Shown in pieces: positions 63,378 through 64,000 of a DNA stretch of 64,000 bases. The number at the start of each line of letters is the position of its first letter. Positions within the stretch are counted from its first letter, which is position 1. Made by a program: the position numbers and the translations under genes. The notes under the pieces were generated by a model, which saw nothing but the letters and a program-made list of their open reading frames with translations, was not told the origin of the DNA and did no database searches. This stretch comes from Flectonema sp. DT1601. Lineage: Eukaryota; Euglenozoa; Diplonemea; Diplonemida; Diplonemidae. The DNA is taken from NCBI GenBank assembly GCA_964019425.1, contig OZ025780.1, positions 1,382,001 to 1,446,000 on the forward strand, written 5' to 3'.

Positions 63378-64000
63378 GGGTAGAGGAGGGGGAAAAATAG
63401 TAAGTTTGTAACAACACGGCAGCTATGGTAGTTTGATGAATCGTTAAGGCTCCGCGCATTATTTAAAAAAGAAAAAGTCTGGAACAATGGAAATAAAACC
63501 AATAACGATGACGACAACTTCAACAAATAAAAATGAACAAAACAGATAGGAAGTACCAATGGTGGATAGAATCAGAACTTTCTCTCGCATGTCGAGAGAG
63601 GCTACTCAACAAACTTGAGAAGGTTTCGTAAATGCAAATCTTTCTTTTTTTTTTTTTTTTTTTTTTTTTCTTCTTTTTTTTTTTACCAAACACCGACGGG
63701 GGGTAAAAAAAGATGGTATTTAATACCAAAACGGGAAAAAAAAAAAAAGAAATTTATCGGGTCGCTCATAAAATACAAAACTGTATTACATCACAACAAG
63801 ATAACTTGGCATCATTCAAGGATACGGTGACCCCGTTAAGGGGACATTGCTAGAAGTTAGTGGCAAAAATTTAACTCAAAATTAAGGTACTGCAAATATA
63901 TAAAAAAAAAGCAAATGAACAACGGGACCCCAGTGTCCCCCTCCAACTAATGACGTGGACAGAGTAAACAGTTGGAACCTTTTTTTTTTTTTTTTTTTTT
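63378..64000. other. Intergenic sequence at window edge
   Basis: About 620 bp with T25 and T10 runs near 63640-63685, a partial R1 copy, and a terminal T run at the window end. No gene was recognised. Confidence 0.6.
63756..63832 (+). repeat. Dispersed repeat R1, copy d (partial)
   Basis: GGGTCGCTCATAAAATAC, ACTGTATTACATCA and AAGGATACGGTGACC follow the block order of copy a at 775-870. Confidence 0.4.

Noticed and set aside
1-64000. Retrovirus-like, LTR, Polinton or toxin-gene fossils
   Set aside because: No such element could be recognised in the window. The only long direct repeats (93 bp) enclose 492 bp of A-rich sequence without any element parts.
1-64000. CRISPR arrays, bacterial operons, rRNA genes
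   Set aside because: None seen; gene structure, introns and families are eukaryotic throughout.

Overview
This is a eukaryotic nuclear window, strongly AT-rich and full of long A/T homopolymers. It holds about 19 recognisable protein genes, and every one lies on the minus strand. TAA, TAG and TGA all serve as stops, so the code looks standard. Eleven short introns (47 to 240 nt class, mostly 53-109) can be placed with confidence. Nine donors read GTATG, and ten acceptors end in ACAG after an A/C-rich rather than pyrimidine-rich stretch. In addition, every gene has an AG acceptor 4 to 74 nt upstream of its probable ATG, often behind a strong polypyrimidine tract. One-strand arrays, gene gaps as short as about 175 nt and an acceptor just ahead of each start are what polycistronic transcription with spliced-leader trans-splicing looks like. 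A flagellar dynein light chain and an AMP deaminase ending in a PTS1 signal fit a flagellate with peroxisomes or glycosomes. I infer a euglenozoan. The cis-introns argue against trypanosomatids and favour a diplonemid- or euglenid-type lineage. This placement is inference.

Layout in plus coordinates; transcription runs from high to low. 1-4963: gene-poor, with G-run repeats, a 405-bp inverted-repeat unit and a hairpin-rich GC patch. 4964-16034: Q-rich PPR protein, a propeller-solenoid-RING tether-like protein, and a DENN-GRAM-dysferlin-domain protein. 17220-25719: Ub-like/DUF4116 protein, coiled-coil KH protein, DDD-motif glycosyltransferase-like membrane protein, secreted beta-helix protein and a small membrane protein. 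26.1-31.7 kb: repeat-rich desert. 31.7-43.0 kb: small PP1-docking-motif protein, large coiled-coil membrane protein, Cys-rich membrane protein, axonemal LC1, and AMP deaminase with a second degenerate deaminase domain. 45.0-48.1 kb: F-box/Kelch and p24 cargo receptor. 48.2-56.1 kb: desert with repeats and traces of at least one multi-exon gene that could not be completed. 56.1-63.3 kb: unknown acidic-tailed protein, alpha/beta hydrolase with membrane hairpin and PTS1, coiled-coil/discoidin-like protein, and a Kv-type potassium channel.

Neighbours share no pathway, as expected of trans-spliced arrays. Several belong to membrane traffic (propeller-RING, DENN, p24, possibly the coiled-coil protein). 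The least ordinary items are the DENN-GRAM-DysF architecture, the tandem pseudo/active AMP deaminase with PTS1, the two acceptor classes, a short retroposon-like repeat family, and the inverted-repeat unit.
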